Of a stretch of DNA of 64,000 bases, positions 26,001 through 36,642 are shown in pieces. Both the position numbers and the translations under genes were made by a program. The first letter of the stretch is position 1; each line of letters starts with the position of its first letter. Below the pieces are notes generated by a model, which worked only from the letters and a program-made list of their open reading frames with translations, did not search any database and had not been told where the DNA came from. Origin of the DNA: Actinokineospora auranticolor (GTDB taxonomy: Bacteria; Actinomycetota; Actinomycetes; Mycobacteriales; Pseudonocardiaceae); NCBI RefSeq assembly GCF_002934265.1, contig NZ_PTIX01000027.1, positions 32,280 through 96,279 of the forward strand, written 5' to 3'.

Positions 26001-26265
26001 GCCGGTAGCCGGCGGGGTGGGACTGGATGAGTCCATCGGTCTGCACCGCGCGGCGCAGGCGGGAGACCAGGGACTGCAACGCGTTGGTGGCGTCGGCGGG
26101 CGGCTCGGTGCCCCAGAGCCCATCGATCAGCGCGGGCGCGGGGACGACCCGGTCGGCGTGCAGGGCGAGGAGGGTGAGCAGCATGCGGAGCCGGGTGCCG
26201 CCCAGCGCGACCGCCGCCCCGGCACCGTGGTCGAGACGCAGCGGTCCGAGTATCGCCACCTGCAC
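23086..26265 (-). CDS. SARP-family transcriptional regulator with NB-ARC ATPase and TPR domains (AfsR-like)
   Basis: I start it at GTG 26265 (MQVAILGPLRLDHGAG), giving 1059 residues; an upstream in-frame ATG at 26310 would add 15 residues unlike the family. Residues 1-95 form an OmpR-type winged helix (LRMLLTLLALHADRVV, ALIDGLWGTEPPADATNALQSLVSRLRR). Residues ~95-245 are the bacterial activator domain (BTAD). Residues ~265-560 are an NB-ARC-type ATPase with Walker A GPGGAGKTRL, Walker B VLVLDNCEHL and LATSREPL. The remainder is TPR-like helical repeats (about 600-1059). Such regulators activate secondary-metabolite or export genes in response to a ligand or phosphorylation. The DrrAB-like exporter that converges on it is the nearest candidate target. 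Confidence 0.9.
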   Translation of the reverse strand: MQVAILGPLRLDHGAGAAVALGGTRLRMLLTLLALHADRVVPAPALIDGLWGTEPPADATNALQSLVSRLRRAVQTDGLIQSHPAGYRLVLDPDDVDAHRFERLAAEGRAALRDGRFPEAAKTLRAALALWQGPPLSGTEDAPFAAAAIDRLAELKAAAVEDLLESDVRAGRHVEVIPELRTLVAEHPLRERLSALLVRALFLAGRQADALAAYERVRQVLDDQLGVEPSPELRDLHLAVLRGDIEPAPAPRRAVNAALTSFVGRHAELREVTRSLGEARLVTLVGPGGAGKTRLSREVVAGLDEVTWFVELAGVRSAEDVPVATLSALGVREIRLMENHTATGPRPSTGVDRLVEVLGGQRGVLVLDNCEHLITAAALLADLLLAGCPRLRVLATSREPLAITGEVVYPLGPLGLPAENAEAGEVAAADAVRLFTDRARSASPGFEVDAANAGAVGEICRRLDGLPLALELAAARLRSMTVGQVAERLDDRFRLLTGGNRTALPRHRTLRAVVEWSWDLLEKPERLVATRLSVFPAPADLAAITAVAAEDGESLPAEDVVYVLATLVEKSIVVADEGRDGRVRYRMLETVRAYAAERLTEYGDGDRVRAGYCAYFLDLLAEAEPYLRGAEQVRWLARLLADHENLLAALRYAIAARDADVAHRLAVSSGWFWMVSGSHREAMNMIAEVVEVAGPAPAHARAALRALAVFAHAGGGLPDREVIREVRKELVDTDAIAHYPIMAMLEPMLAAFSGAVDEALAGLRRSAEHPDPWVRGLARLGSAFLLENQGDLAEAEADAELALVLFRELGDRWGQAMAIGQVSERRALRGDLTGAVAATEEAVRLVAELGAADELPGLMGRLAIQQGRAGDVDLAVRTLESALALARERGSEETQALLLAWLATAERLRGNLAAAREHFAVADRWLRDAPGHNGHWQSMFGTVRAQLAQAAGDHDAAFAAMGEALDGLADIPDMPHFGAIGEVAALVLAGRGDAVAAARMLGVAAAVRGEPDLGSPELAELRAKLDEVLGVDGRVAGYESGLALGQAAAFEELKRVLGR

Positions 26266-26370
26266 ACGCCACAGCTTTCCAGACGTGGCTACCGGATTGG
26301 CCGCTGGCACGGGACGCGTCCGCCCGACTTGGGTAGGTGGTACCCGCTAGGGCGGATTGTTCCCGGGAAA

Positions 26371-26408
26371 CGGAGGCGGCCTCCCCGCGAACGGGGAGGC
26401 CGCCTCCG
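26371..26408 (-). terminator. Terminator of clpC
   Basis: CGGAGGCGGCCTCCCCG (26371-26387) pairs perfectly with 26392-26408 around a CGAA tetraloop, 16 bp past the clpC stop. Confidence 0.85.
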
Positions 26409-26423
26409 GTGTCGTCGTACTGC

Positions 26424-28988
<2,565 letters not shown>

Positions 28989-29187
28989 TCGCACTCCCTG
29001 ACTGCTGCGCCGGCGGCCCTTGTCCACGTCCGTCCCGTGGAGTCAGCACCGTGGGACCACTGTAGTAGGCCCGACTCGTGCGTTCAGTGCCACTTCTCAG
29101 CCCATCCCGCCCGCGCCCGGCTGCCCAAGGCGGTCTTTCGCCCATCCCAACGTGCGACTACCCGGCCGGATTCCACAAGACACGGCA

Positions 29188-29206
29188 TGTCCGCTGAGCG
29201 CGAACA
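29188..29206 (-). promoter_or_regulatory. Candidate ClgR box upstream of clpC
   Basis: TGTCCGCTGAGCGCGAACA contains CGC-N5-GCG followed by AAC, close to the actinobacterial ClgR operator pattern (CGCYNANRGCGWWS, one mismatch). clpC/clpC1 is a known ClgR target in mycobacteria and corynebacteria. It lies 199 bp upstream of the clpC start, so a leader of more than 150 nt must be assumed. Confidence 0.45.
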
Positions 29207-29269
29207 CAGCCACTCATAAGTGTGGGCTTTTCGGCCTGGACCTCACCGGCGGACGACCTGCACACTCGG

Positions 29270-29288
29270 TAAGGTTAGGCAAGCCTCA
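29270..29288 (+). promoter_or_regulatory. Iron box (IdeR/DmdR type)
   Basis: TAAGGTTAGGCAAGCCTCA matches 15 of 19 positions of the iron-box consensus TTAGGTTAGGCTAACCTAA. It sits 85 bp upstream of the FhuF-like gene, where Fe2+-bound IdeR/DmdR would block transcription in iron-rich cells. Confidence 0.75.
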
Positions 29289-29329
29289 CCACAACGGGTG
29301 GCTGCGGATGGTCGTGGAAGGAGGCCGCC

Positions 29330-29377
29330 GTGCGGAGCACAGTGTGCCTCCGTTCGCGGGACGGCGGGGCGGTATGA
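29330..29377 (+). CDS. Leader ORF coupled to the FhuF-like gene (15 codons)
   Basis: GTG 29330 lies 6 nt after GGAAGGAGG, the best ribosome binding site in this region. The frame MRSTVCLRSRDGGAV ends at TGA 29375-29377, overlapping the ATG of the FhuF-like gene as ATGA. The strong SD serves the leader and the main gene has only GGGGCGG, so translation of the main gene probably depends on leader termination and re-initiation. Whether the peptide itself acts is unknown. Confidence 0.45.
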   Translation: MRSTVCLRSRDGGAV

Positions 29378-30231
29378 CCGCCGGTTACCGCGTCGCGGCC
29401 CCGGGCACGGGCCGCCGGGGCCTCCTCGCGGATTCACTCGCCCGGGTCAACCACCGGCAGGCCCGCGCCGAACTGCGCTACGGCCTGCCCGCCGACCGCG
29501 ACCGCTGGACCGGCTGCGCCGACCTGCTCGCCACGCCCGAGGAGTTCGACCGGTGGCGCGCCGGCCTGGCCGACTGGCTGGTCGACCGGTACGCCGATTC
29601 GCCCGATCGGACCACCGCGGGCTACGTGATGACCTGGTACCTCTGGGTCCCCGGCTACGTGGCCGCGACGCTGTTCCACCACGAGCGCCGGGTGCCGTCG
29701 CTGCGCCCGGCCGACCTCGCGTTCCGGTTCTCGCGGCCGCGACCGCACCCGGACGCCATCGCCGTGCTGTCCCCGCGCTTCGCCTGCCTGCCCGACGACC
29801 CGGCGGCGGGCACACCGGAGGCGACCGTGGTCGCCGACGAGCGCGCGCTGGCCGCCGTGCTGCGCGGGCGCTTCGCCGCGCACGCCGCCCGGTTCGTCGA
29901 GGCGTACCAACCCCGGGTGCGGCTGGGCAAGCGGATGCTGTGGGCCGCGGCCACCGACGTGCTGGACAGCTCCCTGTGGCAGGCGGGCCGCTACGGCGGC
30001 GACGAGGGCGCGGGCGTGCTCGACGCGGCACTCGTGCTGGGCCCGGGCAGCACACCGTTCACCTCGGCCTCGACGCTGCGGCCGGTGCCGGGCGAGCACG
30101 GCCCGACCACGTGGACCCGGCGGCGGGAGAGCTGCTGCTTCCACTACCTGCTGGCCCAGGGTCAGGGCGCCTGCGAGACCTGCCCGCGGCTGGGCCGCCG
30201 ACCGGAGCACCCCGGCGCCGAGTGCCGCTGA
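29374..30231 (+). CDS. FhuF-like (2Fe-2S)-binding protein, putative siderophore-iron reductase
   Basis: I start it at ATG 29374 (285 residues); in-frame codons upstream run through the leader and iron box. The C-terminus carries ESCCFHYLL and ACETCPR, the Cys-Cys-x10-Cys-x2-Cys ligand set of the FhuF [2Fe-2S] domain; the N-terminal and central parts (DRWTGCADLLATPEEFDRWRAGLADWLVDRY, YVMTWYLWVPGYVAATLFHHERRVPSL) match actinobacterial FhuF-like proteins. It is expected to reduce ferric siderophore in the cytoplasm and release the iron. The iron box upstream predicts derepression under iron limitation. No transport genes are adjacent. Confidence 0.8.
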   Translation: MTAGYRVAAPGTGRRGLLADSLARVNHRQARAELRYGLPADRDRWTGCADLLATPEEFDRWRAGLADWLVDRYADSPDRTTAGYVMTWYLWVPGYVAATLFHHERRVPSLRPADLAFRFSRPRPHPDAIAVLSPRFACLPDDPAAGTPEATVVADERALAAVLRGRFAAHAARFVEAYQPRVRLGKRMLWAAATDVLDSSLWQAGRYGGDEGAGVLDAALVLGPGSTPFTSASTLRPVPGEHGPTTWTRRRESCCFHYLLAQGQGACETCPRLGRRPEHPGAECR

Positions 30232-30512
30232 CGGCTCCCGGACCCCGGTCCGCTTGCCCGTGAAAGCCGCGCGAACTCCGCGACCGTCGGTTCCGACGGA
30301 GCGTGCCCACAAAGGAAACGGCGCCACCCGCGCCGCACCACGAATCACTGCCCGAACGCCACTCGACCCAAGATCCGGTTACCCGACGTATTGCTTCATT
30401 CACCCGGTGAAAGCATCGCGGTAGGCCAGATGTGAATAACGGGAACGCCTGACGAATTCACTCCGACACGGCCCGGATGACCCATTAACAAATGATCACC
30501 GACAACGCAAGA
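30232..30512. other. Intergenic, nothing identified
   Basis: About 280 bp between the FhuF-like gene and the lsr2 terminator, somewhat richer in A+T than the flanks (e.g. around 30440-30500). I see no convincing ORF, RNA or repeat. Confidence 0.5.
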
Positions 30513-30538
30513 GGCTGCCGACCCCTCCTCCGGCAGCC
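30513..30538 (-). terminator. Terminator of lsr2
   Basis: GGCTGCCG (30513-30520) pairs with CGGCAGCC (30531-30538) around a 10-nt loop, 17 bp past the lsr2 stop; on the minus strand TCTTGCGTTG follows. Confidence 0.65.
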
Positions 30539-30554
30539 CCTTAAGCGCGTCCTG

Positions 30555-30902
30555 TCATGCCTGCTGGTTGTAAGCGTCGAGAACCTCGGAAGGGATTCGC
30601 CCACGATCGGAGACCTTCATGCCCTGCTTGCGGGCCCACTCGCGAATCGCCTGGTTCTGCTCGCGGTCGGCGGTGGCCGTGCGGGGCGGCCTACCAGGGG
30701 TGGCCTTGCCCAACTGGCGCTTGCGCCCGCCGGAACGGCGGGCGTGCTCGACGAAGTCGGCGAAGATGTCGCGCAACTTCTCCGCATTGTCGACGGACAG
30801 ATCGATCTGGTACGACGCGCCGTCGAGCCCGAACTCCACGGTCTCCCCAGCCTCGGTACCGTCAAGGTCGTCGACCAGCGACACCGTGACCTTCTGCACC
30901 AT
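30555..30902 (-). CDS. lsr2: Lsr2 nucleoid-associated protein
   Basis: ATG 30902 is preceded by AGGAGGAGG; the 115-residue product begins [28 protein letters not shown], the canonical Lsr2 N-terminal oligomerisation domain. A linker with GGRKRQLGK and [13 protein letters not shown] leads to the C-terminal DNA-binding domain ([27 protein letters not shown]) with the RGR motif that enters AT-rich minor grooves. Lsr2 silences horizontally acquired AT-rich DNA, functionally like H-NS. The low-GC cargo gene and the integrase in this same window would be natural targets. Confidence 0.96.
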   Translation of the reverse strand: MVQKVTVSLVDDLDGTEAGETVEFGLDGASYQIDLSVDNAEKLRDIFADFVEHARRSGGRKRQLGKATPGRPPRTATADREQNQAIREWARKQGMKVSDRGRIPSEVLDAYNQQA

Positions 30903-31284
30903 ATGCGCCTCCTCCTGCGATGAATGTGCCCTGCTGCCTGCTCGGTGCCGTCCCATTGGGCTATGCGGCCACTTGGAGAAATGCCGCCGAGGGCCAGGCT
31001 AGCGCAAATCCAGGCGATTGCGTTAGTGCCCGATACCCGAACGGGTCATTCGAGCCGGGTGAGATCCCCGAGCGCGATGCCCACCCGGGTGCGCGTCATC
31101 AACGAGCCATCAATGCCCATTACCACGGGAGCCGCCGTCGGCATTCTCCGACCGGCCGTTGTACGGAAAGCGCAGTTCGCCGGGTGAAACCCCGGCGACA
31201 TCCCGCCACGGGCCGCCCACCTGCGCCGATCGGTCCACCCGCCTCGCCGCAGTTCACCTTCTCCTCACCCGATACGGTTGAAAC
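30903..31284. other. Intergenic region with divergent promoters of lsr2 and the methyltransferase gene
   Basis: About 380 bp without a supportable gene. It must carry the lsr2 promoter (minus) and the methyltransferase promoter (plus), but I cannot pick convincing -35/-10 pairs. Confidence 0.4.
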
Positions 31285-32052
31285 ATGCAGGAACCGGAGT
31301 TGTTCGCCAGGCGGGCCCGTTCTTTCGGGAGCAACGCCGTGGCCTATGCGCGACACCGCCCGGGATACGCCGAGGACGCCGTCGAATGGGTCATCGGGGA
31401 CCGGGCCCGGGTGCTGGACCTGGCGGCGGGTACCGGCAAGCTCACCGAGACCCTGCTGGCCTTCGGACTGGAGGTCAGCGCGGTGGAGCCGGACGACGGC
31501 ATGCGCGCCGAGCTGTCCCGGCTGCTGCCGGACGTGGCCGCGCTGGCGGGCACCGCGGAGCAGATCCCGTTCCCGGACGCGTCCTTCGACGCGGTGGTCA
31601 CCGGCCAGGCCTTCCACTGGTTCAACAACCCGGGAGCGCTCGCCGAGATCGTCCGCGTGCTGCGCCCCGGCGGGGTGTTCGGCGCGCTGTGGAACTACGA
31701 CGACCAGAGCGTGGAGTGGGTGGCCGAGATGGTGCGGCTCAGCCGCACCAGCGCCAACAGCGAGCAGGACCGGCAGGTCGTGGACAACCTGGACCACGCG
31801 CACAAGCCCAGACACGAAGCACTGACCGAACCGGAGGAGCACCGCTTCCCGCACGCGCAGCGGCGCACCGTCGAGTCGATGTTGTCGACCCTGGGCACGC
31901 AGTCGAGCATGCTGGTGATCGATGGGGCCGAGCGCGCCAAGCTGGTCGACCAGCTGCGCACCTACCTGTGGTCGCGCCCGGAGACTTCGCAGGGCGAGTT
32001 CGACCGGCCCCTCGTCTGCGTCGCGGTCCGCGCTTACAAGCGCGGTGCTTGA
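31285..32052 (+). CDS. Class I SAM-dependent methyltransferase
   Basis: The 255-residue protein starts at ATG 31285. Motif I is VLDLAAGTGKLT, the acidic strand-2 end VSAVEPDDGM follows, and GTAEQIPFPDASFDAVVTGQAFHWF is the methyltransferase type-11 signature. Later LAEIVRVLRPGGVFGALWNYDDQS matches the family. The substrate is unknown; relatives are annotated as UbiE/COQ5-like or small-molecule methyltransferases. It stands alone, so the context gives no pathway. Confidence 0.87.
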   Translation: MQEPELFARRARSFGSNAVAYARHRPGYAEDAVEWVIGDRARVLDLAAGTGKLTETLLAFGLEVSAVEPDDGMRAELSRLLPDVAALAGTAEQIPFPDASFDAVVTGQAFHWFNNPGALAEIVRVLRPGGVFGALWNYDDQSVEWVAEMVRLSRTSANSEQDRQVVDNLDHAHKPRHEALTEPEEHRFPHAQRRTVESMLSTLGTQSSMLVIDGAERAKLVDQLRTYLWSRPETSQGEFDRPLVCVAVRAYKRGA

Positions 32053-32133
32053 TTCCTCCCACCACCCACCCCCTCATCCCCACCCGGCACCGTTCCCGGC
32101 TCGGCGGGTAACCGCGCACCCGGGAGCGGTGCG

Positions 32134-32910
32134 CTAGCGGGAGTTCCGCTCGAAGACCAACCGCAGGCCGAGCAGGGTGAGGTCGGGGCGGTGGTGGTCG
32201 ATGGTCTCGGCCTCGTCCACCACCAGCGGCGCCAACCCGCCGGTCGCGATGACCGTGACCTGGCCTTCGTGGCCGGCGCGGGCCAGTTCGCGGGTGATCC
32301 GCCGGACCACGCCGTCGACCTGACCGGCGAAGCCGTACATGATGCCCGACTGCAGGCACTCCACGGTGTTCTTGCCGATCACCGACCGCGGCCGCACCAT
32401 CTCCACCTTGCGCAGCGCGGCGGCCCGCGCGGCCAGCGCGTCGACGGAGATCTCGATCCCCGGCATGAACACCCCGCCGAGGAACTCGCCCTTGGCGGAG
32501 ATCACGTCGACGTTGGTGGACGTGCCGAAGTCGACCACCACGCAGGCCGTGCTGTGCAGGTGGTGGGCGGCCAGGGTGTTGATGATCCGGTCCGCGCCCA
32601 CCTCCTTCGGGTTGTCCACCAGCAGCGGCACCCCGGTGCGCACCCCCGGTTCGACGACCACCCGGTGCACCTTGGGGTAGTAGCGCGACAGCATCGCCCG
32701 CAGTTCGCGCAGCACCGCGGGCACGGTCGAGAGCGCCGCGACCCCATCGATGGCGTCGGCGTGCGCGCCGAGCAGGCCGCGCGTGGTCAGCGCCAGTTCG
32801 TCGGCGGTGACCCGGGCGTCGGTGCGCATCCGCCAGTCGTGCCGCAGCTCGTCGCCGTCGAACAGGCCGAGGGCGATGTTGGTGTTGCCGACGTCGATGG
32901 TGAGCAGCAC
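32134..32910 (-). CDS. coaX: Type III pantothenate kinase
   Basis: GTG 32910 gives 258 residues. MLLTIDVGNTNIALGLFDGD is the phosphate-1 motif, NPKEVGADRIINTLAAHH and CVVVDFGTSTNVDVI are adenosine/pantothenate site motifs, and VIGKNTVECLQSGIMYG and TVIATGGLAPLV follow. CoaX phosphorylates pantothenate, the first committed step of CoA synthesis, and requires a monovalent cation. It lies 7 bp after panD and completes a panC-panD-coaX run, so pantothenate synthesis and its first use are encoded together. Confidence 0.95.
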   Translation of the reverse strand: MLLTIDVGNTNIALGLFDGDELRHDWRMRTDARVTADELALTTRGLLGAHADAIDGVAALSTVPAVLRELRAMLSRYYPKVHRVVVEPGVRTGVPLLVDNPKEVGADRIINTLAAHHLHSTACVVVDFGTSTNVDVISAKGEFLGGVFMPGIEISVDALAARAAALRKVEMVRPRSVIGKNTVECLQSGIMYGFAGQVDGVVRRITRELARAGHEGQVTVIATGGLAPLVVDEAETIDHHRPDLTLLGLRLVFERNSR

Positions 32911-32917
32911 GGCCGGG

Positions 32918-33397
32918 TCAGCTCGCGCCCTCGTGCGCGAGCAGCGCGTCCAGCTTGGCCGCGTCCACCGTCTCGGCGGCGGGCTCGGCGGTGACCGCGC
33001 CGCTGAGCAGGCCCGAGTCGGCGGGCGCGTGCCCGGCGTCGGCGCCCAGGTGCGCGATCCGGTTGTCGGCGTCGACGAAGACCACCCGGGGCTGGTGCGC
33101 GGCGGCCTCGGCGGCGTCCATCAGGCCGTAGGCGATGAGGATGACGACGTCGCCGGGGTGCACCAGGTGCGCGGCGGCGCCGTTGATGCCGATCACGCCG
33201 CTGCCGCGCTCGCCCTCGATGACGTAGGTCTCCAGGCGCGCGCCGTTGGTGACGTCGACGATCGCCACCTGCTCGCCCGCCAGCAGGTCGGCGGCCTCCA
33301 TCAACACCGGGTCCACGGTGACCGAGCCGACGTAGTGCAGGTCGGCCTGGGTGACGGTGGCGCGGTGGATCTTCGACTTGAGCATGGTGCGGAACAA
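32918..33397 (-). CDS. panD: Aspartate 1-decarboxylase
   Basis: TTG 33397 is chosen because AAGGAG lies 6 nt upstream; the alternative ATG 33385 is 18 nt from it. The product (159 residues) begins [26 protein letters not shown], with the self-cleavage site Gly24-Ser25 that generates the pyruvoyl cofactor. [30 protein letters not shown] is the conserved core. It makes beta-alanine for pantothenate. The C-terminal ~40 residues are Ala-rich and longer than in E. coli, as in other actinobacteria. Confidence 0.95.
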   Translation of the reverse strand: MFRTMLKSKIHRATVTQADLHYVGSVTVDPVLMEAADLLAGEQVAIVDVTNGARLETYVIEGERGSGVIGINGAAAHLVHPGDVVILIAYGLMDAAEAAAHQPRVVFVDADNRIAHLGADAGHAPADSGLLSGAVTAEPAAETVDAAKLDALLAHEGAS

Positions 33398-33407
33398 GGC
33401 GGACTCC

Positions 33408-34295
33408 TTAACCGTGCTGCCCGAGCTCGGGGGTGCCGAGGAGCAGCGGGACGTTGTCGATGAGCCGGGTGGCGCCGATGTGCGCGGCCACGAGCAACCT
33501 CGCCTCGCCCCGGTCGGGGGTGGGGCCGAGGTCCGGGCCCCGCAGGGCCAGGTAGTCCACGTCGAGTTCGGGGGTGCCGTCGAGCACGTCCTGGGCGGCG
33601 GCGAGCACCGCGCCCGCGCCGCCGTGCCCCGCGTGCGCGCCCGCGGCCAGCGCAGCGGAGAGCGCGACGGCGGCGGTGCGCTGGTCGGGGTCGAGGTAGG
33701 CGTTGCGGGAGGACTTGGCGAGGCCGTCCTGCTCGCGGACCGTCGGCACCCCGACGACCTGGGTGTCCATGTCGAGGTCGCGGACCATCTTCTTGATCAG
33801 GACGAGCTGCTGGAAGTCCTTCTCGCCGAAGAGCGCGTAGTCGGGGCGGACGATGTTGAGCAGCTTGGCGACCACGGTCAGCACACCCGCGAAGTGACCG
33901 GGCCTGCTCGCGCCCTCCAACTCGTCGCCCAGCGGTCCGGGGTGGACGGTGACCTGCGAACCCGGCGGGTACAGGGCCTCGCGGTCGGGGGTGAGCACCA
34001 GCTCGACGCGCTCGGCCTCGCAGACCGCCAGGTCGGCGTCCAGCGGGCGTGGGTAGCGCTCGAAGTCCTCGCCCGGGCCGAACTGGAGCGGGTTGACGAA
34101 GATCGACGCCACCAGCACGGTGTTCGGGATCCGCCGGGCCCGGCTGAGCAGCTCGCGGTGGCCGTCGTGCAGCGCGCCCATGGTCGGCACGAAGGCGATC
34201 TTGCGGCCGGTCGCGCGCAGCGCCCGGGTGACCTTGCCCAGCTCCGCCGGGGAGGTGTGGGTGTGCAGCTTGCCGATGGTGAAGCTGGGCGTCAT
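33408..34295 (-). CDS. panC: Pantothenate synthetase
   Basis: ATG 34295 overlaps the stop of the upstream Rossmann protein (ATGA) and gives 295 residues. [16 protein letters not shown] contains the HxGH-type ATP motif, then [60 protein letters not shown] and the KSSRNAYLD loop. It joins pantoate and beta-alanine using ATP. Coupling to the DUF2520 gene and closeness to panD indicate a single transcript. Confidence 0.96.
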   Translation of the reverse strand: MTPSFTIGKLHTHTSPAELGKVTRALRATGRKIAFVPTMGALHDGHRELLSRARRIPNTVLVASIFVNPLQFGPGEDFERYPRPLDADLAVCEAERVELVLTPDREALYPPGSQVTVHPGPLGDELEGASRPGHFAGVLTVVAKLLNIVRPDYALFGEKDFQQLVLIKKMVRDLDMDTQVVGVPTVREQDGLAKSSRNAYLDPDQRTAAVALSAALAAGAHAGHGGAGAVLAAAQDVLDGTPELDVDYLALRGPDLGPTPDRGEARLLVAAHIGATRLIDNVPLLLGTPELGQHG

Positions 34296-35185
34296 GGGGT
34301 CTCTCCCTCGATGGCCGCGGCCACGTCCGGGGCGCGGTCGGCGCGCAGCAGCCCGGCGTCGACCGCGCGGGTCACGGTGCGGGCGGCCAGCGCGCGGTAG
34401 GCGGGCAACTTCTCGGGGGCGTGCTCGGCGAGCACCTCGACGTGCCGGGCCACGGTGCCCGCGTCGCCGCGGGCGACGGGCCCGGTGAGCGCGCGGTCGC
34501 CGTGCCGCAGCGCGTTGTCGAGCGCGGCGGACAGCAGGGGGCCGAGCAGCCGCTGCGGGGTCGCGACGCCCGCGTCGCGCAGCAGGTCGACGCACTCGCC
34601 GACCAGCGTGACCAGGTGGTTCGCGCCGTGCGCGAGGGCGGTGTGGTAGAGCGGGCGGGCCGCGGGCGGCACCCGGACCGGCTCCGCGCCCATCTCCACG
34701 ACCAGCGCCTCGGCGACGTTCCAGGCGACCTCGTCGCCGTCGGCGGCGGTGATGCCGAAGGCGCAGGCGGCGATCCGCTGGAGGTCCTCGGGGCGGCCGG
34801 TGAAGGTCATCACGGGGTGCAGCGCGAGGCCGAGCGCGCCGTGCTCGGCGGCGGGGGCCAGCACCTCGACGCCGTGCGCGCCGCAGGTGTGCACCACGAT
34901 CTGGCCCGCGCGCAGCGCACCGGCGGCGGCCAGGCCGCGCACCATGCCGGGCAGCGCGTCGTCGGGTACGGCCAGCAGCACCAGGTCGGCGCGGGCGGCG
35001 ACCTCGTCGGGGGGCAGCACGGCGGCGCCGGGCAGCAGTTCCTCGGCGCGGCGCAGGGACTCGCGGGAGACCGCGGACACGGCGGTGATCACGTGCCCGG
35101 CCCTGGCCAGCGCCGCGCCGAGCACGGCACCCACCCGACCGGCGGACACCACGCCGACGGACAGCCGCGCGGGCTTCGGACACAT
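34292..35185 (-). CDS. Rossmann-like / DUF2520 dehydrogenase-like protein
   Basis: From ATG 35185 (297 residues): an N-terminal NAD(P)-binding Rossmann domain ([41 protein letters not shown]) and a C-terminal helical DUF2520 domain ([43 protein letters not shown]). It is regularly found upstream of panC in actinobacteria. Ketopantoate reductase activity has been suggested for such neighbours, but the glycine loop here (GxxSAGRVG) differs from PanE, so I leave the function open. It overlaps panC by 4 bp. Confidence 0.82.
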   Translation of the reverse strand: MCPKPARLSVGVVSAGRVGAVLGAALARAGHVITAVSAVSRESLRRAEELLPGAAVLPPDEVAARADLVLLAVPDDALPGMVRGLAAAGALRAGQIVVHTCGAHGVEVLAPAAEHGALGLALHPVMTFTGRPEDLQRIAACAFGITAADGDEVAWNVAEALVVEMGAEPVRVPPAARPLYHTALAHGANHLVTLVGECVDLLRDAGVATPQRLLGPLLSAALDNALRHGDRALTGPVARGDAGTVARHVEVLAEHAPEKLPAYRALAARTVTRAVDAGLLRADRAPDVAAAIEGETP

Positions 35186-35319
35186 GGCGAGCAGACTCCC
35201 TAGCCTCGTTCCAGTCCCGCATCGGCGCGGGTACCGGACGACCCACCGAGGGTATCGGCAGCCGTGACAGCGCGTGCCGCACGGGTGACCAGCTTCACCG
35301 GGCGCGCTGGTCACACCGC

Positions 35320-36474
35320 TCAGGCGTCGCCCCTGGCCAGCTCGACCGCGCGCCTGCGGGTGCCGCGCACCAGGGTGACCAGCCGGGCTTCCCGCGCAGG
35401 CCCGGCCGGACCGGCGGTGCCCCCGGCCATGGAGTGCCAGAGGAAGGCCAGTTCGCTGACCGCGGCCTGGTACTCCCCCACGGCCTGGGCGGCCTCGGCG
35501 CCCGCATGCGCCCGGACCTGCTTGCGCCACTGCCGCCTGCCCTTGAGGCTGCCCAGCAGGTCCACTTCGGACACCACGATCCAGTTCGCGTCGACCATCG
35601 CGGGCAGCGCGTCGGCCACGATCCGCTGCTCGCGCTTGCGGTGCCAGTGCAGGAAGTACACCGCGACGCCGAAGACCGGCACCATGACGAGGAAGTAGAC
35701 GGTGAGGAAGGTGTTCGCGGTACCCAGCGTCGCCGAGCCGTTCCACAGGGCGTGCAGCAGCGCGGCGGCGAGGTAGCCCGCGACGGGGGCCAGGATCCGG
35801 ACCTGCGGGCTGCGGGTCCGGGCGGCCACGCCGATGCCGATCCCGATCATCGCGGTGAACAGCGGGTGGGTGAACGGCGAGAGGACCCCGCGCAGGATGA
35901 AGGCGGCCAGCACCCCGGGCGACTGGGAGTCGCCGAAGCCGTACTCGGCGAACGCGCGGCCGAAGTAGTAGATGTTCTCGGTGAAGGCGAACCCGGCCGC
36001 GACCAACCCGGCGTAGACGATCCCGTCGACCACGCCGTCGAACTCGTCCCGCAGGAACAGGAAGATCCCCAGCACGAACGCGCCCTTGAGCCCCTCCTCG
36101 AACAGCGGCGCCGACACGATCGCGCTGATCTTGTCCCCGTTCCCCTTCCCCAGCAGGAGATCCCCCACCGCCTCCGCGGTGTTGTTGATCAGCAACGCGG
36201 TGATCGCGGCGACGCAGGCACCCCACCCGAAGGCGAGCCAGAGCAGCCGCGCGGGCTCGGGTTCCCACCGGTCGACCCACAGGAAGGCGGCGACGACCGG
36301 CCCGACGGGGAGCAACGCGGCCCCCACGCCGACCAGTTCGGCGAGCAACCCCACCCGCGCCGTACTCAGGGCGAGCAACGTGAGCCCACACCCCGCCAAC
36401 AGGACCAGCCCGGCCACGGGGAGCAGCACGGTCAGCCGACGCGGGGTATGCCGGTGTTGGGACAATTCAGGCAC
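35320..36474 (-). CDS. PrsW-family intramembrane metalloprotease
   Basis: The 384-residue protein starts at GTG 36474 and has about eight membrane segments from residue ~14 to 275. Three conserved motifs are present in order: SAPLFEEGLKG (EE pair), FAFTENIYYF (Glu) and ALLHALWNGS (His). These form the presumed zinc or glutamate active site of the PrsW/CAAX-like superfamily. The C-terminal ~110 residues are cytoplasmic and helical. PrsW cleaves anti-sigma factors in Bacillus; the substrate here is unknown and no sigma/anti-sigma pair is adjacent. Confidence 0.85.
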   Translation of the reverse strand: MPELSQHRHTPRRLTVLLPVAGLVLLAGCGLTLLALSTARVGLLAELVGVGAALLPVGPVVAAFLWVDRWEPEPARLLWLAFGWGACVAAITALLINNTAEAVGDLLLGKGNGDKISAIVSAPLFEEGLKGAFVLGIFLFLRDEFDGVVDGIVYAGLVAAGFAFTENIYYFGRAFAEYGFGDSQSPGVLAAFILRGVLSPFTHPLFTAMIGIGIGVAARTRSPQVRILAPVAGYLAAALLHALWNGSATLGTANTFLTVYFLVMVPVFGVAVYFLHWHRKREQRIVADALPAMVDANWIVVSEVDLLGSLKGRRQWRKQVRAHAGAEAAQAVGEYQAAVSELAFLWHSMAGGTAGPAGPAREARLVTLVRGTRRRAVELARGDA

Positions 36475-36642
36475 GGATAGTGATCATAGGGCTGACGGGT
36501 GACACCCGGCCCCGTGACGCGTCACCTCGTCGAGGGTCGTGGGGTTGTGCACAGGCTTGATCATCATCGGCACCCGCCGTCGGTACCCGCCGCTATCGTG
36601 GATACCGGGGGCCGGAGGCATACCGATGATCTTGCTACGCGA

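Noticed and set aside
33408..35282. 624-codon version of panC
   Set aside because: The extra N-terminus is antisense-like reading through the DUF2520 gene in another frame; PanC starts at ATG 34295.
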